Below are positions 1-6,589 of a stretch of 14,151 nt of DNA, piece by piece. The stretch's first letter is position 1, and each line of letters starts with the position of its first letter. Under the pieces are notes generated by a model. It had not been told where the DNA came from, did no database searches, and was given only the letters and a program-made list of their open reading frames with translations. The position numbers and the translations under genes are program-made. This DNA comes from Rhodocyclaceae bacterium (GTDB taxonomy: Bacteria; Pseudomonadota; Gammaproteobacteria; Burkholderiales; Rhodocyclaceae). The stretch covers positions 1 to 14,151 of the forward strand of contig JADLGU010000101.1 in the NCBI GenBank assembly GCA_020849155.1, given 5' to 3'.

Positions 1-182
1 ACGCGCAGCGCCGCCCCGCCGCCGAGGCCCGGCTGCTCTACCGCGAGACGCCGGAGAGCGAGACGAAGCGCGCCCGGGCGGCGGAGCTGCGCCGGCTGGC
101 GCCGCTGCCGCAGGCCGACACGAAGGGCCGCCCGACCAAGCGCGACCGGCGGCAGATGAACCGGCTGCGCGGCGGCGAATGA
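1..182 (+). CDS. hslR: Hsp15, ribosome-associated heat-shock protein (C-terminal part)
   Basis: Only the last 59 residues lie in the window; the frame is open from base 3 to the TGA at 180-182. They match the C-terminal tail of Hsp15: QRRPAAEARLLYRETPES, then a basic end containing RPTKRDRRQMNRLRGG. As I recall E. coli Hsp15, its tail runs QRRPASEAALLYEETAES with a closing KKERRDLLRF block, so similarity is close over the whole stretch. Hsp15 binds free 50S subunits carrying a nascent chain through an S4 RNA-binding domain, which would lie upstream of the window. The basic tail fits RNA contact. The gene is cut by the window edge, not visibly broken. Confidence 0.88.
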   Translation, partial: AQRRPAAEARLLYRETPESETKRARAAELRRLAPLPQADTKGRPTKRDRRQMNRLRGGE

Positions 183-231
183 GCGTATCTGAAGGGCAGG
201 CGAAGCAGACAACCAAAGGAGCGAACGTCAC

Positions 232-495
232 ATGAACATCGAGAAGATCAAGGTGCGCGTCACGCAATCCGGCCAGACCATGGACGTCGTCGTCTTCAAC
301 AAGCGGGCCAGCGGCATCACGGTGGTGCTCGGCGAGGGCCAGCACAGCATGAAGTGCGAACTGACGCCGACGCGCAACGGCCTGGCCTACGCCGGCAGCG
401 TGATGGGGCGCGAGATCGTCTACGAGCGCAGCCGCGAGCAGGTGCAGGCCGACATCGACCGCCTCAACCCGGCGGTGCGCGAATATCGGCGCTGA
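232..495 (+). CDS. Conserved-looking hypothetical protein, 87 residues
   Basis: I do not recognise this protein. The start is supported by an AAAGGAGCG ribosome binding site about 10 nt upstream of ATG 232. The product has no signal peptide, membrane segment or cysteine pair (one Cys near residue 43). Alternating hydrophobic stretches in the first half (KVRVTQSG, DVVVFN, GITVVLGEG) suggest a small beta-rich fold, and the last 20 residues (REQVQADIDRLNPAVREYRR) look like one charged helix. It sits 49 nt after hslR and could share its transcript. That it is a real gene is fairly sure from the ribosome binding site and codon pattern; its role is unknown. Confidence 0.7.
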   Translation: MNIEKIKVRVTQSGQTMDVVVFNKRASGITVVLGEGQHSMKCELTPTRNGLAYAGSVMGREIVYERSREQVQADIDRLNPAVREYRR

Positions 496-499
496 CATC

Positions 500-523
500 G
501 CCGTATTGCGCAGACCGACTTTT
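500..523 (+). repeat. Short intergenic repeat, copy 1 of 2
   Basis: A 24-nt stretch that recurs at 942-965 with two mismatches (positions 505-506 against 947-948). The shared 17-nt core TGCGCAGACCGACTTTT is exact. It lies between the stop at 495 and the DUF488 start at 546. It contains the 15-mer CGCAGACYGACTTTY (509-523), also found inside two genes at 8253-8267 and 11011-11025. Confidence 0.75.
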
Positions 524-545
524 CCTTCGCCATCAGGAACCCATC

Positions 546-938
546 ATGGCCGTGCGCGTGGTCAGGCTTGGAACGCCCAGAGTGAAGAACGAAGGCCTGC
601 GCATCGGCACGGTGCGGCGGCCGCCGCGCGGCGTGCCGAAGTCGGAGTTCGCCAGCGGCGACTGGTACGACGTCTGGTTCCCCAACCTCGCGCCGAGCGC
701 GGAGACGGTGAAGTTCGCCCAGTCCGCCGAGACGCCGGCGCAGTGGGCGGCCTTCGCGAAGAAGTACCGCGCCGAGATGGCGGCACCGGACGCCGCCCGC
801 GCGCTCGACCTCCTCGCCGCGCTCTCGCACACGGCCGACTTCTCGGTCGGCTGCTACTGCGCGGACGAGGCGCACTGCCACCGCTCGGTGCTGCGCGCGC
901 TGCTGGCCGAGCGCGGCGCCCAGTTCGGCCCGCCGTGA
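546..938 (+). CDS. DUF488 family protein
   Basis: A 130-residue protein with the layout of the DUF488 family, small cytoplasmic proteins of unknown biochemical role. The family signature at the C-terminus is clear: VGCYCADEAHCHRSVLRALL at residues 101-120, matching the usual C-Y-x(n)-HCHR pattern. Cys103, Cys105, Cys111 and His112 could bind metal or act as thiols. The N-terminus (RVVRLGTPR, then RIGTVRRPPRG) and the WYDVWFPNLAPS segment also fit. ATG 546 is preceded by an AGGAA-type site near 535. A longer open frame upstream would overlap the 87-residue gene and read through the intergenic repeat, so I reject it. Family assignment is firm; function is not known. Confidence 0.85.
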   Translation: MAVRVVRLGTPRVKNEGLRIGTVRRPPRGVPKSEFASGDWYDVWFPNLAPSAETVKFAQSAETPAQWAAFAKKYRAEMAAPDAARALDLLAALSHTADFSVGCYCADEAHCHRSVLRALLAERGAQFGPP

Positions 939-941
939 TCC

Positions 942-965
942 GCCGTCCTGCGCAGACCGACTTTT
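942..965 (+). repeat. Short intergenic repeat, copy 2 of 2
   Basis: Second copy of the 24-nt sequence at 500-523, in the same orientation. It ends 4 nt before the ATG of the yajD-like gene, so it replaces the usual ribosome binding site region, where no Shine-Dalgarno sequence is visible. Its core (951-965) is identical to copy 1. Confidence 0.75.
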
Positions 966-969
966 GCCG

Positions 970-1335
970 ATGAAGCCCACCGACCCTTCCCGCCTCGACC
1001 GCGTCGTGCTGGAGGCGCGCCGCGCGGCGGAGCGGCGCGAGCAGGGCTACCGCGAGCAGGCGCTGAAGCTCTATCCGTGGGTCTGCGGCCGCTGCGCGCG
1101 AACGTTCGCCCGCGCCAACCTGCGCGAGCTGACGGTGCACCATCGCGATCACAACCACGACAACAACCCGCCCGACGGCAGCAACTGGGAGCTGCTCTGC
1201 CTCTATTGCCATGACAACGAGCACCAGCGCCTGCTCGAAGCGGGCGGCGGCGGCGCGGCCGGCGGCCAGGGCGGCCGCGCCACCCACTCCCCCTTCGCCA
1301 ACCTGAAGGATCTGCTGGAGAAGGGCCGCAAGTAG
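970..1335 (+). CDS. yajD: YajD-like HNH nuclease family protein
   Basis: A 121-residue HNH-family protein that closely resembles E. coli YajD as I recall it. Shared stretches include GYREQALKLYPWVCGRC, NLRELTVHH and DGSNWELLCLYCHDNEH, and the closing SPFANLKDLL. Two CxxC pairs (Cys39/Cys42 and Cys77/Cys80) should form one zinc site. The HHRDHNHDNN block (57-66) and His81/His85 give the HNH beta-beta-alpha metal core. A Gly/Ala-rich linker (91-102) is longer and simpler than in YajD. Substrate is unknown; HNH proteins usually nick or cut DNA or RNA. ATG 970 is preferred to TTG 964 because homologues begin close to here, although no Shine-Dalgarno is visible and the 24-nt repeat abuts the start. 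Confidence 0.85.
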   Translation: MKPTDPSRLDRVVLEARRAAERREQGYREQALKLYPWVCGRCARTFARANLRELTVHHRDHNHDNNPPDGSNWELLCLYCHDNEHQRLLEAGGGGAAGGQGGRATHSPFANLKDLLEKGRK

Positions 1336-1518
1336 GCGCGGCGCCAGGGTCGGGGCCCGGCGGCGCCGGATTCGTTGAAGCGGGGTTTATTCACGCCTCA
1401 ACTCATTGCCAAGGACGGCCCTACCCCATTTGCTGTGCATAAGTGAGCACCAATTCTTCTTGCCATGGGAATGATCCTTGGCGAGTATGGGGCATAAGCA
1501 ACCAATACAAAACGCTTG
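1336..1518. other. Intergenic region, less GC-rich than its flanks
   Basis: This 183-nt gap separates the yajD-like gene from the winged-helix gene. Right after the yajD stop there is a possible GC hairpin (GGCGCC at 1340-1345 pairing with GGCGCC at 1362-1367) without a T-run, so a terminator call is weak. From about 1375 to 1515 composition drops in GC, as expected for a promoter region, but no convincing -35/-10 pair was found. No ORF or RNA gene was recognised. Confidence 0.4.
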
Positions 1519-1842
1519 ATGACCATATCCAACCTCAGCAGGCTCTGTTCGCTGCTGCGTGCCGGTTTCCCAGAAATCGATTCCGGCAAGGATCTGGCGC
1601 TTCTGCTGGAGATCGGCCGGGAGGAGGAATCCGGCGCCGAGCCGACGCAGAAGCAGCTGTGTCTTTGCGGCATCGCCTCGGCCGCCACCATCCGGCGCCG
1701 GCTGCGGCACCTGGCGGCCAGGAAACTCATCCGCCGCAAGCACAACCATCACGACGGCCGGTCGGTGACCTTCTGCCTGAGCCCCGCCGCCGCGCGCCAG
1801 CTCAAGCAGGTCATCCGCAGCGCCAAACTCATGCATTGGTGA
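1519..1842 (+). CDS. Small winged-helix (MarR-like) DNA-binding protein
   Basis: A 107-residue protein with a winged-helix layout. Helical N-terminus SRLCSLLRAGFPEID, then TQKQLCLCGIASAATIRRRL, which reads as the helix-turn-helix with recognition helix ATIRRRLRHL, followed by AARKLIRRK and the wing NHHDGRSVTFCLSPAAA. The pattern of recognition helix, L-x-x-R/K-x-L-I-x-R, D-G-R and a beta hairpin is typical of MarR-type regulators, though the protein is short for that family (usually 140 or more), so it lacks much of the dimerisation helices. ATG 1519 is used; TTG 1516 is adjacent. No Shine-Dalgarno is visible, leaving the start uncertain. It is followed 19 nt later by a second small gene, probably co-transcribed. 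Confidence 0.65.
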   Translation: MTISNLSRLCSLLRAGFPEIDSGKDLALLLEIGREEESGAEPTQKQLCLCGIASAATIRRRLRHLAARKLIRRKHNHHDGRSVTFCLSPAAARQLKQVIRSAKLMHW

Positions 1843-1861
1843 GCGCGTGCGGGAAGGCGGC

Positions 1862-2200
1862 ATGCTGAGCCCCGAGTTCCTCAAGCAGGCCGCCGAGGCC
1901 AAAACCCCCGATGCGCTCGCCACGCTGATCTACCGGCTCTGCGCGCCGCTGGCCGGCGTCAGGAAGATCGACCTGATCTGCAACGAGAAGCACGAGCAGA
2001 AGCACATCGCCTGCTTCATCGAGACCCCCTCGCTGAGCGAAGCGCGCCGGCTGGCCCAGCATCTCGGCGTGACGGTCTTCGGCGAGCAGGGGCTGGTCTT
2101 CGAGCTGCCGCGCCCCGACGGTTTCCGCTGCGCGCCCTACGTCCACCCCGGCGACCCTGTCCTGCCGGTGCGGGTGGCCTTCAGCTGCCTGGTGCGCTGA
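1862..2200 (+). CDS. Hypothetical protein, 112 residues
   Basis: Not recognised. ATG 1862 is preferred because GGGAAGG lies just upstream; GTG 1847 in frame would add five residues and also fits. The protein is soluble, with a helical first half (SPEFLKQAAEAKTPDALATLIYRL) and a mixed second half (IDLICNEKHEQKHIACFIETPS, then GVTVFGEQGLVFELP). Five cysteines are spread along the chain without a CxxC motif. The paired position behind the winged-helix gene suggests that the two proteins work together or that this one is its target. The stop TGA is separated by one base from the converging stop of the glutamate dehydrogenase gene. Confidence 0.6.
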   Translation: MLSPEFLKQAAEAKTPDALATLIYRLCAPLAGVRKIDLICNEKHEQKHIACFIETPSLSEARRLAQHLGVTVFGEQGLVFELPRPDGFRCAPYVHPGDPVLPVRVAFSCLVR

Positions 2201-2201
2201 G

Positions 2202-3482
2202 TCAGGGGTACAGCCCGCGCAGCGCCCGCGCTTCCAGCACCCGGCTGCAGCCGACGACGAAGGCGGCGGTGCGCAGCGGCAGCGCGCGCGCCTGCGCCAC
2301 TTCCCAGATGCCGTTGAAGGCCTCGACCATGATGCGGTCGAGGCGCTGGTTGATCTCGGCCTCGCTCCAGAAGAAGCTGGAGATGTCCTGCACCCACTCG
2401 AAGTAGCTCACCGTGACGCCGCCGGCGTTGGCGATGACGTCGGGGATCACCGTGACGCCGCGCTCGCGCAGGATGCGGTCGGCGTCCGGGGTGGTCGGGC
2501 CGTTGGCGCCCTCGACGACGACCTTGGCGGCGATGGCGCCGGCGTTGGCCTCGGTGATCTGGTTCTCGACGGCGGCGGGGATCAGGAAGTCGCAGGGCAC
2601 GCGCCAGAATTCCTCCGCCGACAGCGGCGCCGCGCCGGCGAAACCGGCGAGGCCGCCGGCATGGGCATTGTGGGCGGCGAGCGCCGCCAGATCCAGGCCG
2701 GCCTCGCGGTACACGGCGCCGCTCTCGTCCTGCAGGGCGACCACCTTGGCGCCGTGCTCGGCGAAGATGCGCGCCGCCGCCGCGCCGACGTTGCCGAAGC
2801 CCTGCACGGCGACGCGGGCGCCCTCGAGCGGGATGCCGAGCCGGCGCGCCGCTTCGCGCGCGCAGATGAAGACGCCGCGGCCGGTGGCGTCGCGCCGGCC
2901 CAGGCTGCCGCCGAGCGAGAGCGGCTTGCCGGTCACCACGCCCGTCACGGTGCGGCCCTGGTTCATGGAATAGGTGTCCATCATCCAGGCCATCACCTGC
3001 TCGTTGGTGTTCACGTCGGGCGCCGGGATGTCGCGGTCGGGGCCGAGCAGGACGTTGATCTCCATGGTGTAGCGCCGCGTCAGGCGCTCCAGTTCGGCCG
3101 GTGAAAGCCGCTTCGGATCGACGCGGATGCCGCCCTTGGCGCCGCCGTAGGGCACCTGCACGACGGCGTTCTTGATGGTCATCCAGGCTGCCAGCGCCAT
3201 CACTTCCGAGAGCGTCACCTCGGGGTGGAAACGCACGCCGCCCTTGCCCGGCCCGCGCGACAGGTTGTGGTGCACGCGGTAGCCCTCGAAATGCGCCACC
3301 GCGCCCGAATCGAGCCGGATTGGCACGTCGACGATCAGCGAGCGCTTGGGCCGGCGCAGGGTCTCGATCCAGGGGATCAGCGCCTTGTCGAGGTGCGGCG
3401 CGACGCGCTCGACCTGGTCGAGGTAGTTCTCCCAGGCGCCGGCGTTCTCGCAGGAGAGGTAGGACGGCAGTGTGGTGTTCAT
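2202..3482 (-). CDS. gdhA: Glutamate dehydrogenase (Glu/Leu/Phe/Val dehydrogenase family)
   Basis: A 426-residue hexameric-type glutamate dehydrogenase, converting glutamate to 2-oxoglutarate and ammonia with NAD(P). Visible hallmarks are the substrate-binding GPGKGGVRFHP (Lys80) and MTIKN (Lys104), the catalytic-lysine segment PYGGAKGGIRVDP (Lys116), DIPAPDVNTN with Asp156, TGKPLSLGGSLGR, and the Rossmann loop QGFGNVG (227-233). Length is normal. The fingerprint resembles catabolic RocG/GudB-type enzymes, but coenzyme choice cannot be read safely. The frame stays open far upstream on the complement of dctM; the start at 3482 gives the family N-terminus. No Shine-Dalgarno is seen, because a dispersed repeat ends 3 nt upstream of the ATG. 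It lies 77 nt behind dctM on the same strand, consistent with burning glutamate made by the nearby 5-oxoprolinase. Confidence 0.93.
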   Translation of the reverse strand: MNTTLPSYLSCENAGAWENYLDQVERVAPHLDKALIPWIETLRRPKRSLIVDVPIRLDSGAVAHFEGYRVHHNLSRGPGKGGVRFHPEVTLSEVMALAAWMTIKNAVVQVPYGGAKGGIRVDPKRLSPAELERLTRRYTMEINVLLGPDRDIPAPDVNTNEQVMAWMMDTYSMNQGRTVTGVVTGKPLSLGGSLGRRDATGRGVFICAREAARRLGIPLEGARVAVQGFGNVGAAAARIFAEHGAKVVALQDESGAVYREAGLDLAALAAHNAHAGGLAGFAGAAPLSAEEFWRVPCDFLIPAAVENQITEANAGAIAAKVVVEGANGPTTPDADRILRERGVTVIPDVIANAGGVTVSYFEWVQDISSFFWSEAEINQRLDRIMVEAFNGIWEVAQARALPLRTAAFVVGCSRVLEARALRGLYP

Positions 3483-3485
3483 ATA

Positions 3486-3545
3486 TGGAAGCCGCGAAGC
3501 GGCTGAACCGTAGTCACCCCTTTCCTCGGGAAAGGGGCTGGGGGA
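3486..3545 (-). repeat. 60-bp double-hairpin repeat (REP-like), copy 1
   Basis: On the minus strand this 60-bp element aligns without gaps to 7166-7225 on the plus strand, with 54 of 60 bases identical by eye. It holds two hairpins: CCCCTTTCC-CGA-GGAAAGGGG and AGCCGC-TTC-GCGGCT. Changes between copies fall in the spacer, a loop and one flanking base; all stem bases are kept. It fills the dctM-gdhA gap and abuts the gdhA start. Its placement could uncouple gdhA translation from dctM or stabilise the upstream message. Confidence 0.8.
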
Positions 3546-3559
3546 AAGGCAGTCATTCC

Positions 3560-4855
3560 TCAGCTCATCTGCTTCGGCAACCAGGTGATGATGCCGGGGA
3601 AGAACCAGATGAGCAAGACCGCCGCCACCATCAGGGCAAACATCGGCAAAGCCTGTTTGCCGATCCAGGTGATCTCCTTCTTCGTCATGCCCTGCAGCAC
3701 GAACAGGTTGAAGCCGACCGGCGGCGTGATCTGCGCCATCTCCACCACCAGCACCAGGTAGATGCCGAACCAGATCAGGTCGATGCCGGCTTTCTCGACG
3801 GTGGGCAGGATCACGCCCATGGTCAGCACCACCATCGAGATGCCGTCGAGGAAGCAGCCGAGGATGACGTAGAACACCATCAGGGCGAGGATCAGCGTCA
3901 GCGGCGTGAGGCCGAGCCCGCCGATCCACTCGGCGAGGTGGCGCGGCAGGCCGATGTAGCCCATCGACAGCGTGAGGAAGGCGGCGCCGGCGAGGATCAG
4001 CGCGATCATGCAGTACAGGCGCGTCGCGCCGAGCAGGCTGTCGCGGAAATTGGCCCAGCCGAGCACGCCCTGGGCGGCGGCGATGATCAGCGCGCCGACC
4101 ACGCCGAGCGCCGCCGCCTCGGTCGCCGTGGCCAGGCCGGTGTAGATCGAGCCGAGCACGGCGGCGATCAGGGTCACCACCGGGATCAGGTGGCGCGAGG
4201 CGTAGAGCTTCTGCGCCAGCGTCAGGCGCGCGTCCGGCGGCGGGATGGCGCCCGGGTGCGCCAGCGCCCAGACGATGGTGTAGGCCATGAAGAGGCCGGC
4301 CAGCAGCAGGCCCGGCAGCACCCCGGCGATGAACAGCTGGGCGATGGAGACGTTGGCGGTGACGCCGTAGACGATCATGATGATCGAGGGCGGGATGAGC
4401 AGGCCGAGCGTGCCGGCGCCGGCCAGGGTGCCGATGGTGATGTCCTCCGGGTAGCCGCGCTTCTTCAGCTCGGGCAGGGTCATCTTGCCGATGGTGGCGC
4501 AGGTGGCGGCGGACGAGCCGGAGACGGCGGCGAAGATGGTGCAGCCGATGATGTTGGTGTGGAGCAGCCGCCCCGGCAGGCGCTCCAGCCAGGGCGCCAG
4601 GCCGCGGAACATGTCCTCCGAGAGCCTGGTGCGGAAGAGGATCTCGCCCATCCAGACGAAGAGCGGCAGCGCGGTCAGCGTCCACGACGAGGAGGCGCCC
4701 CAGATGGTCACCGCCATGCTGTCGCCGACCGGGCGCGAGGTGAACAGCTCCATGCCGATCCAGGCCACGCCGGTGAGCGCCAGGCCGATCCACACGCCCG
4801 AGCCGAGCAGCACGAAGAGCAGGACGATCAGGCCGAAGGTGATGAAGAGTTCCAT
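3560..4855 (-). CDS. dctM: TRAP transporter large permease (DctM)
   Basis: A 431-residue very hydrophobic inner-membrane protein, the sodium-coupled transport subunit of a tripartite ATP-independent periplasmic transporter. Typical DctM features are GSGVWIGLALTG near the N-terminus, LPLFVWMGEIL, the pore-region signature TIFAAVSGSSAATCATIGKM, GTLGLLIPPSIIMIVYG, TGLATATEAAALGVVGAL, the GCFLDGISMVVLTMGVILP segment, and ITPPVGFNLFVLQG near the C-terminus. About 12 membrane spans can be picked out, and length is normal for the family. Start 4855 lies 6 nt after the dctQ stop, so the two are translationally close. Its substrate is set by DctP and is inferred from the cluster to be 5-oxoproline or a related acid. 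Confidence 0.95.
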   Translation of the reverse strand: MELFITFGLIVLLFVLLGSGVWIGLALTGVAWIGMELFTSRPVGDSMAVTIWGASSSWTLTALPLFVWMGEILFRTRLSEDMFRGLAPWLERLPGRLLHTNIIGCTIFAAVSGSSAATCATIGKMTLPELKKRGYPEDITIGTLAGAGTLGLLIPPSIIMIVYGVTANVSIAQLFIAGVLPGLLLAGLFMAYTIVWALAHPGAIPPPDARLTLAQKLYASRHLIPVVTLIAAVLGSIYTGLATATEAAALGVVGALIIAAAQGVLGWANFRDSLLGATRLYCMIALILAGAAFLTLSMGYIGLPRHLAEWIGGLGLTPLTLILALMVFYVILGCFLDGISMVVLTMGVILPTVEKAGIDLIWFGIYLVLVVEMAQITPPVGFNLFVLQGMTKKEITWIGKQALPMFALMVAAVLLIWFFPGIITWLPKQMS

Positions 4856-4861
4856 CTTGTC

Positions 4862-5377
4862 TTATTCGATGTGCGCCGGCTCGCCGCCCTCGCGCTCGAG
4901 GCGCAGTTCCCGGCCGCGCAGGAGGTCGATGAGGTCCTGGGCGAAGGCCAGGCAGAACAGCAGCGTGCCCGCCGCCATGCCCAGCTGCGGGATCCACAAG
5001 GGCGTCGCGTCGAGGCCGGTGGAGACGTCGTGGAACTGCCAGGACTGCCAGGCCAGCCGCAGGGAGAACCAGGCCAGCGCGCCCGCGAGCAGCAGCGCCG
5101 CGCCGTGGCAGAAGATCTCCAGGGCGCGCTGCGCCTTCGGCCCGAGATGGTTGAGGATCAGGGTGACGCGGATGTGCTCGCCGCGGCGCAGGGTGTGGGC
5201 CAGGGCGAGGAAGGCCGAGGCCGCCATGCAGTAGCCGGCGTAGGCGTCGACGCCCGGCACGCGGATGGCGAAGAGCCGGCCGAAGATCGAGGCCAGCACC
5301 GTGGCCAGCGTGGCGATGAGGAACAGTCCGGCGAGCCAGCCGGCCCAGGTGAACAGACGGTCGAGGTGGGGGCGCAT
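4862..5377 (-). CDS. dctQ: TRAP transporter small permease (DctQ)
   Basis: A 171-residue membrane protein of the DctQ family, which partners DctM. Four membrane spans are visible (about residues 12-34, 46-63, 88-107 and 128-150), and the family motif RRGEHIRVTLI occurs at 64-74 in the loop after the second span. The tail is charged (RGRELRLEREGGEP). ATG 5377 is chosen because it gives the family N-terminus; the same frame is open far upstream through the dctP region, which is only an opposite-frame shadow. No clear Shine-Dalgarno precedes it, and it follows a 107-nt gap with two strong hairpins, which may lower its expression relative to dctP. Confidence 0.93.
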   Translation of the reverse strand: MRPHLDRLFTWAGWLAGLFLIATLATVLASIFGRLFAIRVPGVDAYAGYCMAASAFLALAHTLRRGEHIRVTLILNHLGPKAQRALEIFCHGAALLLAGALAWFSLRLAWQSWQFHDVSTGLDATPLWIPQLGMAAGTLLFCLAFAQDLIDLLRGRELRLEREGGEPAHIE

Positions 5378-5406
5378 GATGGATTCGGCGTTGCCCTCTC
5401 CCCCGG

Positions 5407-5432
5407 CCCCTCTCCCACGCGTGGGAGAGGGG
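5407..5432. repeat. Perfect 26-bp palindrome in the dctP-dctQ gap
   Basis: Arm CCCCTCTCCCACG is followed directly by its exact reverse complement. Together with the hairpin at 5443-5466 it fills most of the 107-nt gap between dctP and dctQ. Strings of this CTCTCCC/GGGAGAG type are common dispersed intergenic repeats in beta- and gammaproteobacteria. In the dctP-dctQ transcript this would fold as a very stable stem. Confidence 0.8.
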
Positions 5433-5442
5433 AGGAAAAACT

Positions 5443-5466
5443 CCCTCTCCCGCTTGCGGGAGAGGG
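5443..5466. repeat. Second hairpin of the dctP-dctQ gap, 11-bp stem
   Basis: CCCTCTCCCGC, a two-base loop TT, and GCGGGAGAGGG. It is closely related in sequence to the preceding palindrome, 10 nt away. On the minus strand it is followed by a GAGTTTTTCC stretch (complement of about 5433-5442), so it could act as a partial terminator or 3' stabiliser behind dctP. Confidence 0.75.
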
Positions 5467-5484
5467 TTGGGGAGAGGGCCGCCT

Positions 5485-6462
5485 TTACTTCCGGAACGCG
5501 TCCAGCACCGCCTGCCCGTCGGCGCCGGCCTGCTTGACCCAGTCGGCGATCATGGCGTCGCCGACCTTCTTCATGTCGGCCTTCAGCTGCGCCGAGGGGG
5601 CCTCGACCTTCATGCCGTTCTTCGTCAGCTGCTCGAGGTAGAACTTGGTCTTCTCCTCGCTCACCTTCCAGCCGCGCGCCTCGGCCTCGGCGGCGGCCTT
5701 GAGCACGGCCTCCTGGGTCGGCTTGTCGAGGGCGTCGAAGGCCTTCTGCGAGACGATGACCAGATTCTTCGGCAGCCAGGCCTGGGTGTCGTAGAAGAAC
5801 TTGACCTGCTCCCACACCTTGCTGTCGTAGCCGGTGGCGCCGGAGGTCATGAAGGCGGTCACCGCGCCGGTGGCCAGCGCCTGCGACAGCTCGGCGGCCT
5901 GGATGGTCACCGGCTGCGCGCCGACCAGCTCGGCGATGCGGCGGGTGTTGGGGTTGTAGGCGCGCCACTTGGCGCCCTTCAGATCGGCCGCGCTGGCGAC
6001 CGGCTTGGCGCTGAAGATGCCCTGCGGCGGCCACGGCACGGAGTACAGCACCTTGATGCCCTGCTTGGCCAGGCGGCCCTCGGTGGCGGCCTTGGAGGCC
6101 AGCCACAGCTTCTTCGCCTCGGCGTAGCTGGTGGCGAGGAAGGGGATGGTGTCGACGCCGTACATCGCGTCCTCGTTGGAGAAGTTGGAGATCAGCACCT
6201 CGCCGAGCTGCGCCTGGCCGCCCTGCACCGCGCGCTTGATCTCGTTGGCCTTGAAGAGCGAGCCGCCGGGATGCACGGTGATCTTCAGCTTGCCGCCGCT
6301 CGCCTTGTCGATGTCGGCGGCGAACTGCTGGATGTTCTCGGTGTGGAAGTTGGCCGCCGGGTAGGCGGTCGGCATGTCCCACTTGGTCTGCGCCGCGGCG
6401 CCGGCGGCGGCCAGCGCCAGGGCGGCCCCGGCCAACAGCGACATCACGTTTTTCTGCTTCAT
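5485..6462 (-). CDS. dctP: TRAP transporter periplasmic binding protein (DctP)
   Basis: A 325-residue solute receptor. A signal peptide is clear: basic MKQKN, a hydrophobic Ala/Leu core, and a likely cut after AGAAA-Q near residue 25. Family features follow: AYPAANFHTENIQQFAADIDKASGGKLKITVHPGGSLF, a receptor core with SVPWPPQGIF (141-150), and KWRAYNP with Arg167, the conserved arginine that pairs with the ligand carboxylate in DctP proteins. The start has a strong AGGAGGA site. It is the first gene of the leftward operon dctP-dctQ-dctM-gdhA. A Bordetella DctP subfamily (DctP6/DctP7) is known to bind pyroglutamate; together with the pxp genes this makes 5-oxoproline the likely ligand here, by inference. 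Confidence 0.94.
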   Translation of the reverse strand: MKQKNVMSLLAGAALALAAAGAAAQTKWDMPTAYPAANFHTENIQQFAADIDKASGGKLKITVHPGGSLFKANEIKRAVQGGQAQLGEVLISNFSNEDAMYGVDTIPFLATSYAEAKKLWLASKAATEGRLAKQGIKVLYSVPWPPQGIFSAKPVASAADLKGAKWRAYNPNTRRIAELVGAQPVTIQAAELSQALATGAVTAFMTSGATGYDSKVWEQVKFFYDTQAWLPKNLVIVSQKAFDALDKPTQEAVLKAAAEAEARGWKVSEEKTKFYLEQLTKNGMKVEAPSAQLKADMKKVGDAMIADWVKQAGADGQAVLDAFRK

Positions 6463-6516
6463 AGATCCTCCTCAGGCAGGTCGGTTCGAAGGGTGTTTTG
6501 GCAAAACGTGGGCGAA

Positions 6517-6545
6517 ACGTTAATAATTTATTGACACGTTGTCAA
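6517..6545 (-). promoter_or_regulatory. Candidate dctP promoter sharing the palindrome
   Basis: On the minus strand TTGACA (6545-6540) is followed after 17 nt by TAACGT (6522-6517), a perfect -35 with a weak -10 (three of six). It reads toward dctP and would give a leader of about 45-50 nt. Its -35 is the left-reading half of the palindrome at 6531-6545. Confidence 0.45.
6531..6545. promoter_or_regulatory. Palindromic operator candidate between dctP and the regulator gene
   Basis: TTGACACGTTGTCAA is a perfect inverted repeat (TTGACA, three bases, TGTCAA). Each half is a consensus -35 hexamer, one per direction, so one bound dimer would cover both divergent promoters. A second inverted repeat, GTTTTG-G-CAAAAC, lies at 6495-6507, nearer dctP. 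The expected ligand is the adjacent MarR-like protein, by inference from position. Confidence 0.65.
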
Positions 6546-6560
6546 CATCATTTTTACAAT
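6531..6560 (+). promoter_or_regulatory. Near-consensus sigma70 promoter for the MarR-like gene
   Basis: TTGACA (6531-6536), an 18-nt spacer, and TACAAT (6555-6560), 11 of 12 consensus bases. It points rightward to the regulator at 6590, with a leader of roughly 20-25 nt. It overlaps the palindromic operator candidate, which implies autoregulation. Confidence 0.7.
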
Positions 6561-6589
6561 ACGGCCAGTCCAGTATGAGAGGTACCGCC

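Noticed and set aside
2202..4997. A 931-codon open frame that would fuse glutamate dehydrogenase to an upstream domain
   Set aside because: The part upstream of 3482 lies in another frame over dctM, is Arg/His/Pro-rich without any domain, and is a GC-codon shadow. The family N-terminus fits ATG 3482.
3320..5641. A 773-codon plus-strand open frame opposite gdhA, dctM and dctQ
   Set aside because: Its low-complexity Arg/Gln/Asp/Gly-rich translation reads as the antisense of three well-supported genes, with no ribosome binding site and no recognisable motif.
4862..6382. A 506-codon open frame that would fuse DctQ to an N-terminal extension
   Set aside because: The extension lies over dctP in another frame and over the hairpin gap; only the part from 5377 has DctQ features.
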